A DNA stretch of 43,251 nt from Bacteroidota bacterium (GCA_947476645.1 CANJRM010000020.1:1-43251); one strand, 5' to 3'; numbered from the stretch's first letter, positions 25,401-33,973 are shown. Translations and numbers: made by a program. Notes: generated by a model not told the origin, from the letters alone.

Positions 25401-26557
25401 GCACCACCCGCACCACCTGCGCCTGCTGTCAATTTGCAATCAGTAATATTTCCACCTGCACCATTATTAAAAAGAAAAACAGCAAACGAGCCACCGCCTC
25501 CGGTACCTCCAGTACCGCCACCACCACCAGTGCCACCACCACCACCACCACCACCACTTCCACCCACATCATCATTTCCATTTTGTTGTCTTCCACCACC
25601 ACCACCACCACCACCACCACCACAACCGCTTGTTCCTGCTGTTCCTGCACCACCTGCAGTACCGGGAACAAAATATCCGGGAATTGCAATTGTTCCTGCC
25701 GGACCAACTCCACCCGCAACTCCATTCGTTACACCTGTACTTCCTGCTACCCCCGCGCTTGGAGAACCACCACCACAACCACCGTTATGTGAAGTGCCGA
25801 ATAAACCACAACCGCAATTAGGACCTGTGCCACCATTACCTCCAGCGGCTCCACAGCTTCCCGCTACTCCAATTGACGATGCCGAACCTGCCCACTTTCC
25901 ACCTGTACCTCCATTTCCTCCACCTGGTAATCCACCAATTCCTCCAGCGGGAACGCACGATTCATCGCAACCTGGTAATCCATTTGCGCCTGGTGTTCCC
26001 GGTACTCCGGGTGCACCTGGCGTTCCTGCTACCCCAGGTGTTCCATCGGCAGAAGTTACATCAACGCGTACAATGTTGTAATTGCTGCAACCGTTTAAAT
26101 AAATGCCGTAAGCAGATGAAGCAATTCCAAAAGGAACATCCATAATCAATGTCAAATCCTGCAAGCGGAAACCCGAAACGTTTACTCCTGCAATTATAGC
26201 TGTGCCGTTAGCCGGAGGCGGAAGTACAATCGCATTTAAGCGATGAATAACAGTTGGAGGTGTGTTTCTTTTCACCCAGTTCTGCAACGGGTCGAAACCT
26301 CCTTCAATGGTGATGTTGTTCACGAGCATCAATTCAGCGTTAATGTCGTAGTTACCCGCAGCTAACCACAAACGACTGTTGGCGGGAGTTACTAATTGAA
26401 GTGCGCGAGGAAGGTTCGCAGGATCAGCTTTGGTTCCTGCTCCTGCAGGATTCCCATTGGGAACCACATAAATTACATCGCATTCCTGTGCCGAAACAAA
26501 AGCAACAGAAAACAGAAGAAATAAGTTGAGGAGAACTGCCTTGTAAATTTTAATCAT
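22478..26557 (-). CDS. Giant T9SS type B-sorted surface protein: beta-helix, glycine-rich region, PKD-like domains
   Basis: A 1359-residue secreted protein. A signal peptide ends near FVSAQ (about residue 23). Residues about 24-165 look like the start of a right-handed beta-helix (WLAAGNYDINAELMLVNNI, IEGGFDPLQNW, VSGFRLQDLTLIMDV). Residues about 170-445 are very rich in Gly, Ala, Thr and Pro, with collagen-like GTPGVAGTPGAPGVPGTPG, poly-Gly runs and GGAGGAGGAG, interrupted by short beta-helix-like rungs (GSFAVFLFNNGAGGNITDCKL). Residues about 450-1240 carry repeated PKD/Ig-like modules (DTTICAGDPITYTATP, DDTICGGDAVTFTAAP, DTTICQGDPVTFTASP, YAWSFGDGTTDVVDNPTHTY, WVWNFGDNTNSALQAPTHAY). The C-terminus (VFIPNVFTPNGDGQNDVL, FRIFNRWGEKVFES, WDGTYQGKECQAGVYTY) is the gliding-motility-associated type B T9SS sorting domain. 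An adhesin or matrix role is plausible, not shown. Confidence 0.93.
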   Translation of the reverse strand: MIKIYKAVLLNLFLLFSVAFVSAQECDVIYVVPNGNPAGAGTKADPANLPRALQLVTPANSRLWLAAGNYDINAELMLVNNITIEGGFDPLQNWVKRNTPPTVIHRLNAIVLPPPANGTAIIAGVNVSGFRLQDLTLIMDVPFGIASSAYGIYLNGCSNYNIVRVDVTSADGTPGVAGTPGAPGVPGTPGANGLPGCDESCVPAGGIGGLPGGGNGGTGGKWAGSASSIGVAGSCGAAGGNGGTGPNCGCGLFGTSHNGGCGGGSPSAGVAGSTGVTNGVAGGVGPAGTIAIPGYFVPGTAGGAGTAGTSGCGGGGGGGGGGRQQNGNDDVGGSGGGGGGGGTGGGGGTGGTGGGGSFAVFLFNNGAGGNITDCKLTAGAGGAGGAGGAGAAGAAGGAGGAGGPGFGCGQSNGAAGGAGGDGASGGAGGAGAQGLSMALSQNGGTPVTQNNILSVPGNPPAIAVLNHGCTNAEVVFTTPVAGNWDFGAGATPATANNTVGPVSVMYSSMGRKTITLGGTAFTDFIELWKTQAGGSLSHTNNPAVVGCPDVFTDTLSGISYEWDFGPNATPNKDTTATSQSGQVSFTATGSHTVVVWVTTQCCGRVKDSLVFNVQPNTINITLTASDTTICAGDPITYTATPAGYQQYTFFVNNNPVQSANSNTYLANGLVQGDSVRVVAFDGVCFSNPSAVLGPVVNPIPAVTVTSSDADDTICGGDAVTFTAAPAGYAQYDFYVGGSLQQSGPGTTWTSTTLSTGNQIHVIATDLGCSSPWSNIIPMFVKPIPIITLVSTDTTICQGDPVTFTASPLGLDNYDFNLNGVSVQNTTANTYSSSAFNNNDAVFVSGSLAGCPGLPTSAIVLTVNPIPAVTLTSSDADNSICQGTSITFTASPATYGTYDFFDGATNVQSSSSNIYTTNLLTNPSSVTVVATDLGCVSPPSAAIVTAVQAAPIVNAGNDRADCIDLGLVTLAGFSPAGGAWTGTGIVNPTGDFNTSTAGAGIFSLVYSYTDAITGCSGLDSINYTVNPLPVVSTVPTVDICAGQSAQIGVTAATATSFAWSPSADLNNANIQNPIATPAATTPYTVTVTDANTCSNTATTTVNVNPNPVAGFTVDEVCLGLPNTFTNTSTPVFGNTYAWSFGDGTTDVVDNPTHTYATVDSFAVTLIAQLGNCFDTTSGTAYTHPVAVADFSANPLIGYVNDDAAPIRFTNSSTNSDAWVWNFGDNTNSALQAPTHAYTKAGIYNVELFASNVYGCNDTAARANYITIYDIPKVFIPNVFTPNGDGQNDVLQVFSTGLRYFEFRIFNRWGEKVFESNSTIQSWDGTYQGKECQAGVYTYTAVIVYDDNTNRSSKGTITLMR
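25509..25624. repeat. Slippage-prone GGT/CCA triplet runs
   Basis: Within the glycine-rich coding region the plus strand shows two long CCA/CAC runs, roughly 25519-25558 and 25588-25624, encoding poly-Gly with almost only GGT codons on the minus strand. Such uniform triplets can expand or contract in steps of one residue without a frameshift. Confidence 0.75.
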
Positions 26558-26725
26558 AGTCAGGGAAAATTTATAAAGTCTTAAAAGTAAAAATTGTCAC
26601 GTAAAACAAGAGCGTGAATATGACAACTAAGTTGGATGCCGCGGAAAAATATTTCAACAGGCAGAAGAGAAAAAAAATCATCACCGCTTTTATGAATTCT
26701 ATTTTCACCGCGTAAACAATAATTC

Positions 26726-28366
26726 ATGCATCCACTCCGCTTTCTTTTTATCTCGTTTCTTTTTTCGTGTGCGCTGTTGTTGAACTCCTGCAACAGTTGC
26801 AACAACTCGGGCAATAATTCATCGCTTCATTTCTTTCGTTACAATCAAAGCAGCGGCATTGCATCGCTCGACCCTGCGTTTTCAAAAGACCAGTCAACCA
26901 TCTGGGCGTGTAATCAGTTGTATAATTCGCTTGTGCAGTTAGACGACAACTTAGATACCCAACCTTCTATAGCGCGCAGTTGGCAAATTTCAGAAGACGG
27001 CAAAACCTACACGTTCAATTTGCGCACCGATGTAAAGTTTCACAACAACCAATGTTTTAAAAACAGCGAAGGAAGAACCGTGAACGCTGCCGATGTAGTT
27101 TACAGTTTGAACAGAATTATTGATAAAAAAATCGCCAGTCCCGGTGCATGGATTTTCAATAACAGTATTGATACGGTTGCTCCTTTTACTGCAATCAACG
27201 ATTCTGTTTTTCAATTGAAGTTGCGCAAAGCATTCCGTCCTATGCTCGGTATTTTGAGTATGCAGTATTGTTCTGTTATTCCTCACGAAGCCATTGAGAA
27301 ATACGGAACTGAATTTCGCGCGCATCCTGTAGGCACAGGGCCTTTTGTTTTTAAAAACTGGAAAGAAGGAACGGCTTTAATTCTACAAAAGAACAACTAC
27401 TACTTCGAACATGATGAAGCAGGAAACGCGCTACCATATCTTGACGGAATTAAAATCAGTTTTATTGACAACAAAAAAACCGAATACCTGTCGTTCAAAC
27501 AGAAGGAGCTTGATTTCATCAATAGCATTGATGCCGCGTATGTAGATGAAGTGCTCGATGAAAACGGTGATGTAAAGGCAGAGCTCAAAGACAAATTCAA
27601 TTTACTCAAAACGCCTTACCTCAACACCGAGTATCTCGGTTTCCTTGTAAACGATAATTCGCAGGATGTCAATCATCCATTGCTCAACAAAAAAATTCGT
27701 CAGGCAATTAATTATGGATTCGACAGAAGAGAAATGCTGAAGTATTTACGCAACGGAGTTGGCAAACCGGCAGAGAGCGGATTCACTCCTTATGGTCTTC
27801 CTTCGTTTAATGCAGAACTGGTGAAGGGCTACACGTTCGATTTGCAAAAAGCAAAACAACTATTGAAAGAAGCAGGACACGAGCAGGGAAAAAATCTTCC
27901 TGAGATAAAACTTTACACCAACGAAACTTACAAGGAGTACGCGCTGTTCATCAGCAAGCAGTTGGAGCAACTTGGTTTGAAGATTAAAGTAGAAATTTCT
28001 CAGCCTTCTATTTTGCGCGAGTGGATGAGTCAGGGCAAGATTGATTTTTTTAGAGGAAGCTGGTTGGCAGATTATCCTGATGCTGAAAATTATTTTGCTG
28101 TTTTCTATAGCAAGAACGGCTCACCGCCAAACTATACCCGATTTAGAAACACAGCCTTTGATGCTTTGTATGAAAAAGCTTTAGCTGAAAATGATGATGC
28201 CAAACGCTACGAACTCTATCACGAAATGGAGAAAATAATTATTGAAGAAGCTCCTGTGGTGTCGCTGTTTTACGATGAAGTATTGCGCTTCTCGCAAAAG
28301 AACGTAGAAGGACTTACTGCCAACGCTATTAATCTTCTGAATTTAAAAAAGGTGAAGTTGAAGTAG
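26726..28366 (+). CDS. Peptide-type ABC transporter solute-binding lipoprotein (SBP family 5)
   Basis: A 546-residue extracytoplasmic solute-binding protein of the OppA/DppA family. The N-terminus is a lipoprotein signal with the lipobox near LLNSC (Cys22), followed by a Cys/Asn/Ser-rich linker. Family landmarks are SLDPAFSKDQSTIWACNQLYN, WQISEDGKTYTFNLRTDVKFH (about residues 86-106), AADVVYSLNRI, HPVGTGPFVFKNW and RQAINYGFDRREML. Bound substrate is probably an oligopeptide. No permease or ATPase gene of this type lies nearby, so it is an orphan or uses a distant transporter. It is divergent from the giant T9SS gene across a 168-base spacer and convergent with the WbqC-like gene. Confidence 0.93.
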   Translation: MHPLRFLFISFLFSCALLLNSCNSCNNSGNNSSLHFFRYNQSSGIASLDPAFSKDQSTIWACNQLYNSLVQLDDNLDTQPSIARSWQISEDGKTYTFNLRTDVKFHNNQCFKNSEGRTVNAADVVYSLNRIIDKKIASPGAWIFNNSIDTVAPFTAINDSVFQLKLRKAFRPMLGILSMQYCSVIPHEAIEKYGTEFRAHPVGTGPFVFKNWKEGTALILQKNNYYFEHDEAGNALPYLDGIKISFIDNKKTEYLSFKQKELDFINSIDAAYVDEVLDENGDVKAELKDKFNLLKTPYLNTEYLGFLVNDNSQDVNHPLLNKKIRQAINYGFDRREMLKYLRNGVGKPAESGFTPYGLPSFNAELVKGYTFDLQKAKQLLKEAGHEQGKNLPEIKLYTNETYKEYALFISKQLEQLGLKIKVEISQPSILREWMSQGKIDFFRGSWLADYPDAENYFAVFYSKNGSPPNYTRFRNTAFDALYEKALAENDDAKRYELYHEMEKIIIEEAPVVSLFYDEVLRFSQKNVEGLTANAINLLNLKKVKLK

Positions 28367-28377
28367 AAATCCTGACT

Positions 28378-28455
28378 GCCCCCTTCAAGGAAACCATTAG
28401 GGGAAATGTCATGCTGAGCTTGTCGAAGCATCTTGTGTCTTCGCGGCTTTGTGGC
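28378..28455. repeat. Dispersed-repeat-like spacer between convergent genes
   Basis: The spacer contains CCCC and GGGG arms (about 28380-28403), then ATGCTGAGCTTGTCGAAGC (28411-28429), and TTCGCGGC (28440) plus TTTGTGGC (28448), which differ by two bases and end at the stop codon of the WbqC-like gene. The CTGAGCTTGTCGAAG word is, from memory, a very common dispersed spacer sequence in several bacterial groups including Bacteroidota. Only one copy lies here. Confidence 0.5.
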
Positions 28456-29060
28456 TACGCATTATCCTTCATCAATAAATACTCTTTCGCCTGCGGTCCC
28501 AAATTGAAAACAATATCTATCACGCTGAGATTTTCCTGAAACCCATTTCGCTCTTCAAACGGTTGGTAGTAACGTTTCAAAGCTTCAACTTCTTTCTTCC
28601 CTCGTAAATCAATCATGCCTTCAGGTTGTTTTTCAAACACAGAAGTCAACTCAAATGGCTTATCTGTTTTCAAAATCTTTAAAACAAGTTTCAGTAATTC
28701 ATAATTGAACTCAAAAAGAAATTCAAATTCCTTTTCATAAAACGGTTGAAAGCGCTCAGCATAAAACTCAAAAAACGGAGTGCTGCCATAAGCCGAACGA
28801 ATACTTTGCCAATGAATTTTTTGCCACTGAACACTATTGTCAACCTTTACATTTTTGTAAAGTTGATGATGGTCTCTTCCGCCAACAATGGGAATACTCA
28901 ACTTCTGTTTACCATTAGCTCCTGCTATTTCACAACGGTTTCTAAAACTGGATTTCACAAAATTTTCTTCGCGTTCAATCAAAGTGTTTTCATACTTCAG
29001 AAAATTTCTGAACCAAATTACATTGGGTAAATAAGGAAGTTCGAGTAGTGTGGCTTTCAT
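28455..29060 (-). CDS. WbqC-like family protein
   Basis: A 201-residue cytosolic protein matching the WbqC-like family, which is linked to O-antigen or capsule sugar biosynthesis in some bacteria and is common in Bacteroidota without a defined reaction. Landmarks are LPNVIWFRNFLKYENTLIE near the start, SFRNRCEIAGANGKQKLSIPI (about residues 38-58), the HWQSIRSAYGSTPFFEFYAE block (about 83-102) and a helical C-terminal half. Its ATG at 29060 faces the DUF3857 gene across a 152-base divergent spacer. No sugar-biosynthesis genes adjoin it, so context does not sharpen the role. Confidence 0.9.
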   Translation of the reverse strand: MKATLLELPYLPNVIWFRNFLKYENTLIEREENFVKSSFRNRCEIAGANGKQKLSIPIVGGRDHHQLYKNVKVDNSVQWQKIHWQSIRSAYGSTPFFEFYAERFQPFYEKEFEFLFEFNYELLKLVLKILKTDKPFELTSVFEKQPEGMIDLRGKKEVEALKRYYQPFEERNGFQENLSVIDIVFNLGPQAKEYLLMKDNA

Positions 29061-29212
29061 GTTTAAACAATGTGAAATAACCCGAATTTCCCACCTGTCG
29101 TAATATATTCATTCAAATAGTTAGTATTGATTTACGAATAAATTAAAATCATTAAACCGTTGTTGGTCTTAGCGCCAACAACCACAAACACCGCTAACCT
29201 GTTTTCAATTTT

Positions 29213-32200
29213 ATGACAAAACACATCACCGTTTTATTCATCGCTTTTCTGTTTCATTCATCGCTCTTCGCCAATAAAGAAAATCTTAAGCAGGGTTGGG
29301 ATGCGTTCAATCAAAACAAACGCAAAGAAGCCAAAGAGTTTTTTACACAGGCGGCTAAAGATGCCGATACAAAAGCAGAAGCTAATCTTGCTCTCGCATT
29401 AGTATGGTGGAGTGAAGACAAAAACGATGAGGGCTTCAAAGCCTTCCAGGATTTTTTTGATGCTTCCGAAAACCCGTATCCGTATTTGTATGCCTTGTGG
29501 ACTTCGCCCATTGTTTTTACCGACTACCAAAAGAAGAACGAAGAGAAACTGAAGTTTTTAAAGAAGTTGACCAATGAACAAAAAACAAACGGCACTATTC
29601 ACGCCATGGCGCACTCTATGTTGGGCAAGCATTATGAAGATGCAGGTGATTTCAAAAAATCGGAAGATGAGTTTTCGCAAATAGGGGCTATTGAAAACTG
29701 GCAGATTCTCGGAACCTTTGATAACACATCCGGCAGTGGATTCAATAAAGATTTTGGTGCTTTAGCAAAACCGGAGCCCGATGCAGTTTTCAAAAATAAA
29801 AATGAAGCTTCGGTAAAATGGTATGCACCGCCACATGCGCGTAGCGACCGCTGGTTCGATTTCGAATATTATTTTCTCATCAGCAATTCGGTGATGTACG
29901 CGCAAACATTTTTGAAGAGCGATGAAGACCGGGAAATTTATTTCAGCAGTGGTAATTCAGGTTCATTTAAAATTTGGGTGAACGATAAACTCGTTACGAA
30001 TATTTCGGAAGAGCGCAATTGTGATTTGGATATTTACATCAACAACGTAAAACTGAACAAAGGATACAATCGCATCCTCGTGCAAATTGGCGAAAGCGAA
30101 ACCAATGCCGCTAACTTCATGATTCGCGCTACCGATAAAGATGGCAAGCCGGTAAAAGGATTGAGCTCTGTTGCGGCTTACCAACCATATTCAAAAGCCG
30201 CTGACTACACCGTTACTTCACAAACTTTATTTGCCGAAGACTTTTTCAATAACAAAGTAAAAGCCGAACCGGAAAATCTGCTGAACTACTTAATGCTCTC
30301 CGATGTTTGCCTGCGAAACGATAAAGTTTACGAAGCGCGTAAAGCATTAAAGCGCGCAAAGGAATTAGCTCCGCAAAGTTCATTTGTGGGCACGCGCATG
30401 ATTGAAGCCTATGGTCGCGATAACAACGTAACAGACCTCACGAAAGAATACGAGAGAATAAAAACCGATGATTCTGATTGTGCATATGCGTTGAAAGGTT
30501 TGCTGAATGAAGCAGCTACGAAAGAAGATTTTGATGAGCAAGAAAAACTCGGAAATCACTACAAAGCTATCTATGGCGAAAGCGAATACACCGATTTGTT
30601 GGAACTGAATTTGGCAGCTAAACGAAATAAATACGATGAAGTAGTCAAGAGCGTTCAACGATTGTATGTGAAGTATCCCGACAATTTTGACTTAATGAAT
30701 TTGACTTACACCATTGAGCGAAACACGAGTAAGAATCTGGCGAAGGCAAATGAAATTTTGAAGGCTTACCTCAAAAATAATTACAGCGATAAGGTGATGA
30801 CCGCCATGGCAAATAATTATTTCGATTTAGGAAAGCGCGAAGAAGGATTGAAAATTTATCAGCAACGCATTCAGAATTATCCTTACTCCATTGGCTACTA
30901 CGTTGACCTCAGCGAATTGTATTTCGCGGCACAGGATTATAACAACGCGCTTACTTACGCGCAAAAAACTTTGGAGTTCGCTTCTTACATTGGAGGTTAC
31001 TGGAGCCGTGTAGGAAAAATTTACGAAGCGTTGAAAGATGATGAGCATGCTAAAGATGCATATCGCAAAGCTATCTATTACACACCATCCAATTACGAAG
31101 CGCGCAAACAATTGCGCAAGCTCGACAACAAAAAAGATTTGTTCGACAATTTTGAAAAGGCAGATGCTTATGACTTGTTTAAGAAATCGCCAAGGGCAGA
31201 AGAGTTTCCTGACGACAACAGCATTATACTTTTGAACGAAACACAGCGCGTGGTTTATCCCGAAGGCCCAACCGAAGAGCGTTCTGAAGTCTTAGTGAAA
31301 GTGTTTAATCAAAACGGCATTGACACATGGAAGGAATATTCTATCGGCTACAATCGTTACCGCCAGAAATTAATTATTGATAAAGCCGAAGTTTTTAAAA
31401 AGGATGGAAGCAAAGTGCAGGCAGAGAAGAACGATGATTATCTCGTCTTCACAAATCTCGAAGTAAACGATGCCATTCACGTTTCGTATCGCATAGAAAA
31501 TTACAACACCGGAAAATTAGCGCAGCATTTTTGGGAGCAGTTCAATCTCAACTTCGAATATCCTGCTAAGATTTCGCGTTACAGTTTGTTGTTGCCTGCC
31601 GATAAAAAATTCAATCATGAAGTGTTGAATGCCGATTTAAAACCAACGGTGAAAGATGTGGAAGACATGAAACTCTACACTTGGGAAATTAAAGACCAAC
31701 CCGCTATTAAGTCCGAACCGTATATGCCGGCATTGTCCGATGCAGGAGTGATACTCGATATTTCTACGCTGCCCGATTGGAAATACATCAGCAACTGGTA
31801 TTCTGATTTATCTAATTCACTCGCAAAATCTGATTTTGAAATAAAAGAAACCGTTGCCGATTTATTCAAAGACAAAAAGAGTTTGACTGAATTGCAGAAG
31901 GCAAAAGTGATTTACGATTTCATTGAAGCCAATGTGAGTTATAGCAATGTGCCTTTCATGCATGGTCCAATTATTCCGCAGAAAGCTTCGCGCACGCTAA
32001 ACACAAAGCTTGGCGATTGCAAAGATGTGTCAACGCTTTTTGTTGCTATGTGTAAGGAAGTTGGGCTGAAAGCAAATTTGATTTTGGTTGACACGCGCGA
32101 CAATGGCGATAAGCATTTGAATTTACCGAGCGTTGATTTCAATCACTGTATTGCGCAATTGCAAGTCAGTGGCAAGAGTTATTACATCGAACTCACCGAC

Positions 32201-32965
32201 CAAAAACTTTCGTTCACTTCTGTGCCACACGTTGATTTGAATTCGAATGTGCTCTTCATTCCGCGCGATGGTGATTCAGCCGTTACTCAACTCACCAAAC
32301 TGGTTTCGAAATATCGTCCGCTGAATAATATTATTCGCACCACCGATTTAAAATTTGAAAACAACGACATCACTTTTGTTCGCAAGAGCACCAAGACAGG
32401 AATGTTTGCTGCGCAAATGCGTGGCGAATATGCCGACCAGGGAAAGGACAAACAAGAGAAACTAATCACCCAAGCTATTGCTTCTGATTTTACAAATCCT
32501 GCAAAACTGCTCAGCTTAAGTTTCGATGACTTGAAGTCGTTGAAAGATTCGGTGAGCTATACCTATTCATTCACCATTAAAAACGAATTGAGCGAAGTAA
32601 TCGGAATAAAAATTTTCCGCATTCCGTGGAGCGAGTCTATTCGCTCACTGGATTTCCTTTCACTCGAAACCAGAAAATATCCTTTCATGGTTTGGAGCTA
32701 CAACTCCGCAGAAACCAGTCGGGAGATCATGAATATTGAAATACCGAAAGGAAAAGCATTGGCAGAAGTGCCGAAGAATGTAGTGCTCACATGCGCTGCT
32801 GCTGATTATTCATTGACATATAACTCAACCACACCCGGTAAGTTGCAAGCCATTCGCGAAATGAAATTCAAAAAAGATAAAGTTAGTCCCGAAGAGTATG
32901 CAGCTTTCCGTGAATTCTTCAATCAGGTAGCTGAAGCAGATACGAAGCAATTGGGATTTAAGTAA
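29213..32965 (+). CDS. Exported TPR, DUF3857 and transglutaminase-like protein
   Basis: A 1250-residue multidomain protein. A signal peptide (MTKHITVLFIAFLFHSSLFA) leads into TPR-like helices (about residues 21-130). A beta-sandwich resembling glycosidase jelly-roll domains follows (about 165-310, with SGSFKIWVNDKLV), then a second series of TPR repeats (about 335-665), then DUF3857 (about 690-870, with KEYSIGYNRYRQKLIIDKAE). The transglutaminase-like domain has an intact Cys-His-Asp triad: Cys936 in LGDCKDVSTLFVAM, His978 in FNHC and Asp996 in ELTDQKLSF. The last 200 residues are beta-rich. It acts in the periplasm or at the outer membrane; the substrate is unknown. The stop overlaps the convergent epimerase gene by 8 bases. 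Confidence 0.92.
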   Translation: MTKHITVLFIAFLFHSSLFANKENLKQGWDAFNQNKRKEAKEFFTQAAKDADTKAEANLALALVWWSEDKNDEGFKAFQDFFDASENPYPYLYALWTSPIVFTDYQKKNEEKLKFLKKLTNEQKTNGTIHAMAHSMLGKHYEDAGDFKKSEDEFSQIGAIENWQILGTFDNTSGSGFNKDFGALAKPEPDAVFKNKNEASVKWYAPPHARSDRWFDFEYYFLISNSVMYAQTFLKSDEDREIYFSSGNSGSFKIWVNDKLVTNISEERNCDLDIYINNVKLNKGYNRILVQIGESETNAANFMIRATDKDGKPVKGLSSVAAYQPYSKAADYTVTSQTLFAEDFFNNKVKAEPENLLNYLMLSDVCLRNDKVYEARKALKRAKELAPQSSFVGTRMIEAYGRDNNVTDLTKEYERIKTDDSDCAYALKGLLNEAATKEDFDEQEKLGNHYKAIYGESEYTDLLELNLAAKRNKYDEVVKSVQRLYVKYPDNFDLMNLTYTIERNTSKNLAKANEILKAYLKNNYSDKVMTAMANNYFDLGKREEGLKIYQQRIQNYPYSIGYYVDLSELYFAAQDYNNALTYAQKTLEFASYIGGYWSRVGKIYEALKDDEHAKDAYRKAIYYTPSNYEARKQLRKLDNKKDLFDNFEKADAYDLFKKSPRAEEFPDDNSIILLNETQRVVYPEGPTEERSEVLVKVFNQNGIDTWKEYSIGYNRYRQKLIIDKAEVFKKDGSKVQAEKNDDYLVFTNLEVNDAIHVSYRIENYNTGKLAQHFWEQFNLNFEYPAKISRYSLLLPADKKFNHEVLNADLKPTVKDVEDMKLYTWEIKDQPAIKSEPYMPALSDAGVILDISTLPDWKYISNWYSDLSNSLAKSDFEIKETVADLFKDKKSLTELQKAKVIYDFIEANVSYSNVPFMHGPIIPQKASRTLNTKLGDCKDVSTLFVAMCKEVGLKANLILVDTRDNGDKHLNLPSVDFNHCIAQLQVSGKSYYIELTDQKLSFTSVPHVDLNSNVLFIPRDGDSAVTQLTKLVSKYRPLNNIIRTTDLKFENNDITFVRKSTKTGMFAAQMRGEYADQGKDKQEKLITQAIASDFTNPAKLLSLSFDDLKSLKDSVSYTYSFTIKNELSEVIGIKIFRIPWSESIRSLDFLSLETRKYPFMVWSYNSAETSREIMNIEIPKGKALAEVPKNVVLTCAAADYSLTYNSTTPGKLQAIREMKFKKDKVSPEEYAAFREFFNQVAEADTKQLGFK

Positions 32966-33965
32966 GCTGAATTTTTTCTTTAAGCGGATTCAACTGAATT
33001 CTTCCGTCTTTAATTTTCATTCCCTCAAACGGGTCGTTAGAAATTAAATACGGACCATCTAAATCGGCATAATCTGCCAATGGTGTAAGATGTGCAGCGG
33101 CTGTACAGCCAACAGATGATTCGCTCATGCACCCAATTAAAATTTTCATGTCGAGTTCGCGCGCGCGTAAAATCATTTGATGCGCTTCTGTAATTCCACC
33201 ACATTTCATCAGCTTTATATTGATGCCATCAAAACAACCTTTCAGCTTTTCAATATCACTCAATCGCTGACAACTTTCGTCAGCATAAAGCGGTAAAACA
33301 GATTTCTGTTTCAGAATTTTCACGTGCTCTAAAGAATTCTTTTGTAAGGGCTGTTCTACCAAAATGCATCCTTCTTCTTTCAACCACGAAATCTTTTCAA
33401 TTGCTTCTTCAACAGTTTTCCAACCTTGATTTACATCCACTGCAAATTTTTTGCTCGATAACTTTTTGAAATTGCGAATCATTTCTTCATCGCCCTCTCC
33501 GTTCAGTTTTATTTTGAAAATTTCGAAACTGTATTTGTTTCCTTCCTCAACTTTCAATTTCATTTCTTCAAATGATGAAACACCAATGGTGTAAGTTGCC
33601 AATGGAAATTCAAATGGACGGATACCAAGGAATTGAATCAGTGTTTTATTTTCTATCTGCGCTTTTAAATCCCACAACGCTATATCAAGTGCGGCTTTAG
33701 CACTAAGATTTGTTTGAATTGGATTTAGCTTTTCAAACCAATCGTCAATAGAGTTTGATGAAATATTTTTGCTGAAGGCTGAAAGAAATTCAGAAACTGA
33801 TTTTTGTGTTTCGGGTAAATAGGGTGGGAGAGTAGCTTCGCCCCATGCGGTAAAACCTTCGTGTTCGAGTTTTACGTAAACTACATCGGTATGCGTTCGC
33901 ACACCATGCGCTATGCGAAACGGAAATTTGAATTGTAGTTGATAAGGATAAAGTGAGAGTTTCAC
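32958..33965 (-). CDS. Dipeptide (L-Ala-D/L-Glu-type) epimerase, enolase superfamily
   Basis: A 335-residue member of the muconate-lactonising subgroup of the enolase superfamily. The acid-base lysine motif is FKIKLNG, metal ligands are in VDVNQGW, VEQPL and ADESC, and the second catalytic Lys lies in INIKLMKCGGI. The DESC and KCGG context fits L-Ala-D/L-Glu epimerases, which recycle murein peptides, although other dipeptides are possible. It starts 8 bases after sucC on the same strand, so the two are probably cotranscribed. Its 3' end overlaps that of the DUF3857 gene, sharing TTAAGTAA (32958-32965) as opposing stop codons. Confidence 0.92.
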   Translation of the reverse strand: MKLSLYPYQLQFKFPFRIAHGVRTHTDVVYVKLEHEGFTAWGEATLPPYLPETQKSVSEFLSAFSKNISSNSIDDWFEKLNPIQTNLSAKAALDIALWDLKAQIENKTLIQFLGIRPFEFPLATYTIGVSSFEEMKLKVEEGNKYSFEIFKIKLNGEGDEEMIRNFKKLSSKKFAVDVNQGWKTVEEAIEKISWLKEEGCILVEQPLQKNSLEHVKILKQKSVLPLYADESCQRLSDIEKLKGCFDGINIKLMKCGGITEAHQMILRARELDMKILIGCMSESSVGCTAAAHLTPLADYADLDGPYLISNDPFEGMKIKDGRIQLNPLKEKIQLT

Positions 33966-33973
33966 TTTGAAAA

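Noticed and set aside
25434-26081. Plus-strand proline-rich 215-codon frame
   Set aside because: It is the complement of the glycine-rich GGN codons of the minus-strand T9SS protein; the Pro runs are a by-product of CCN triplets.
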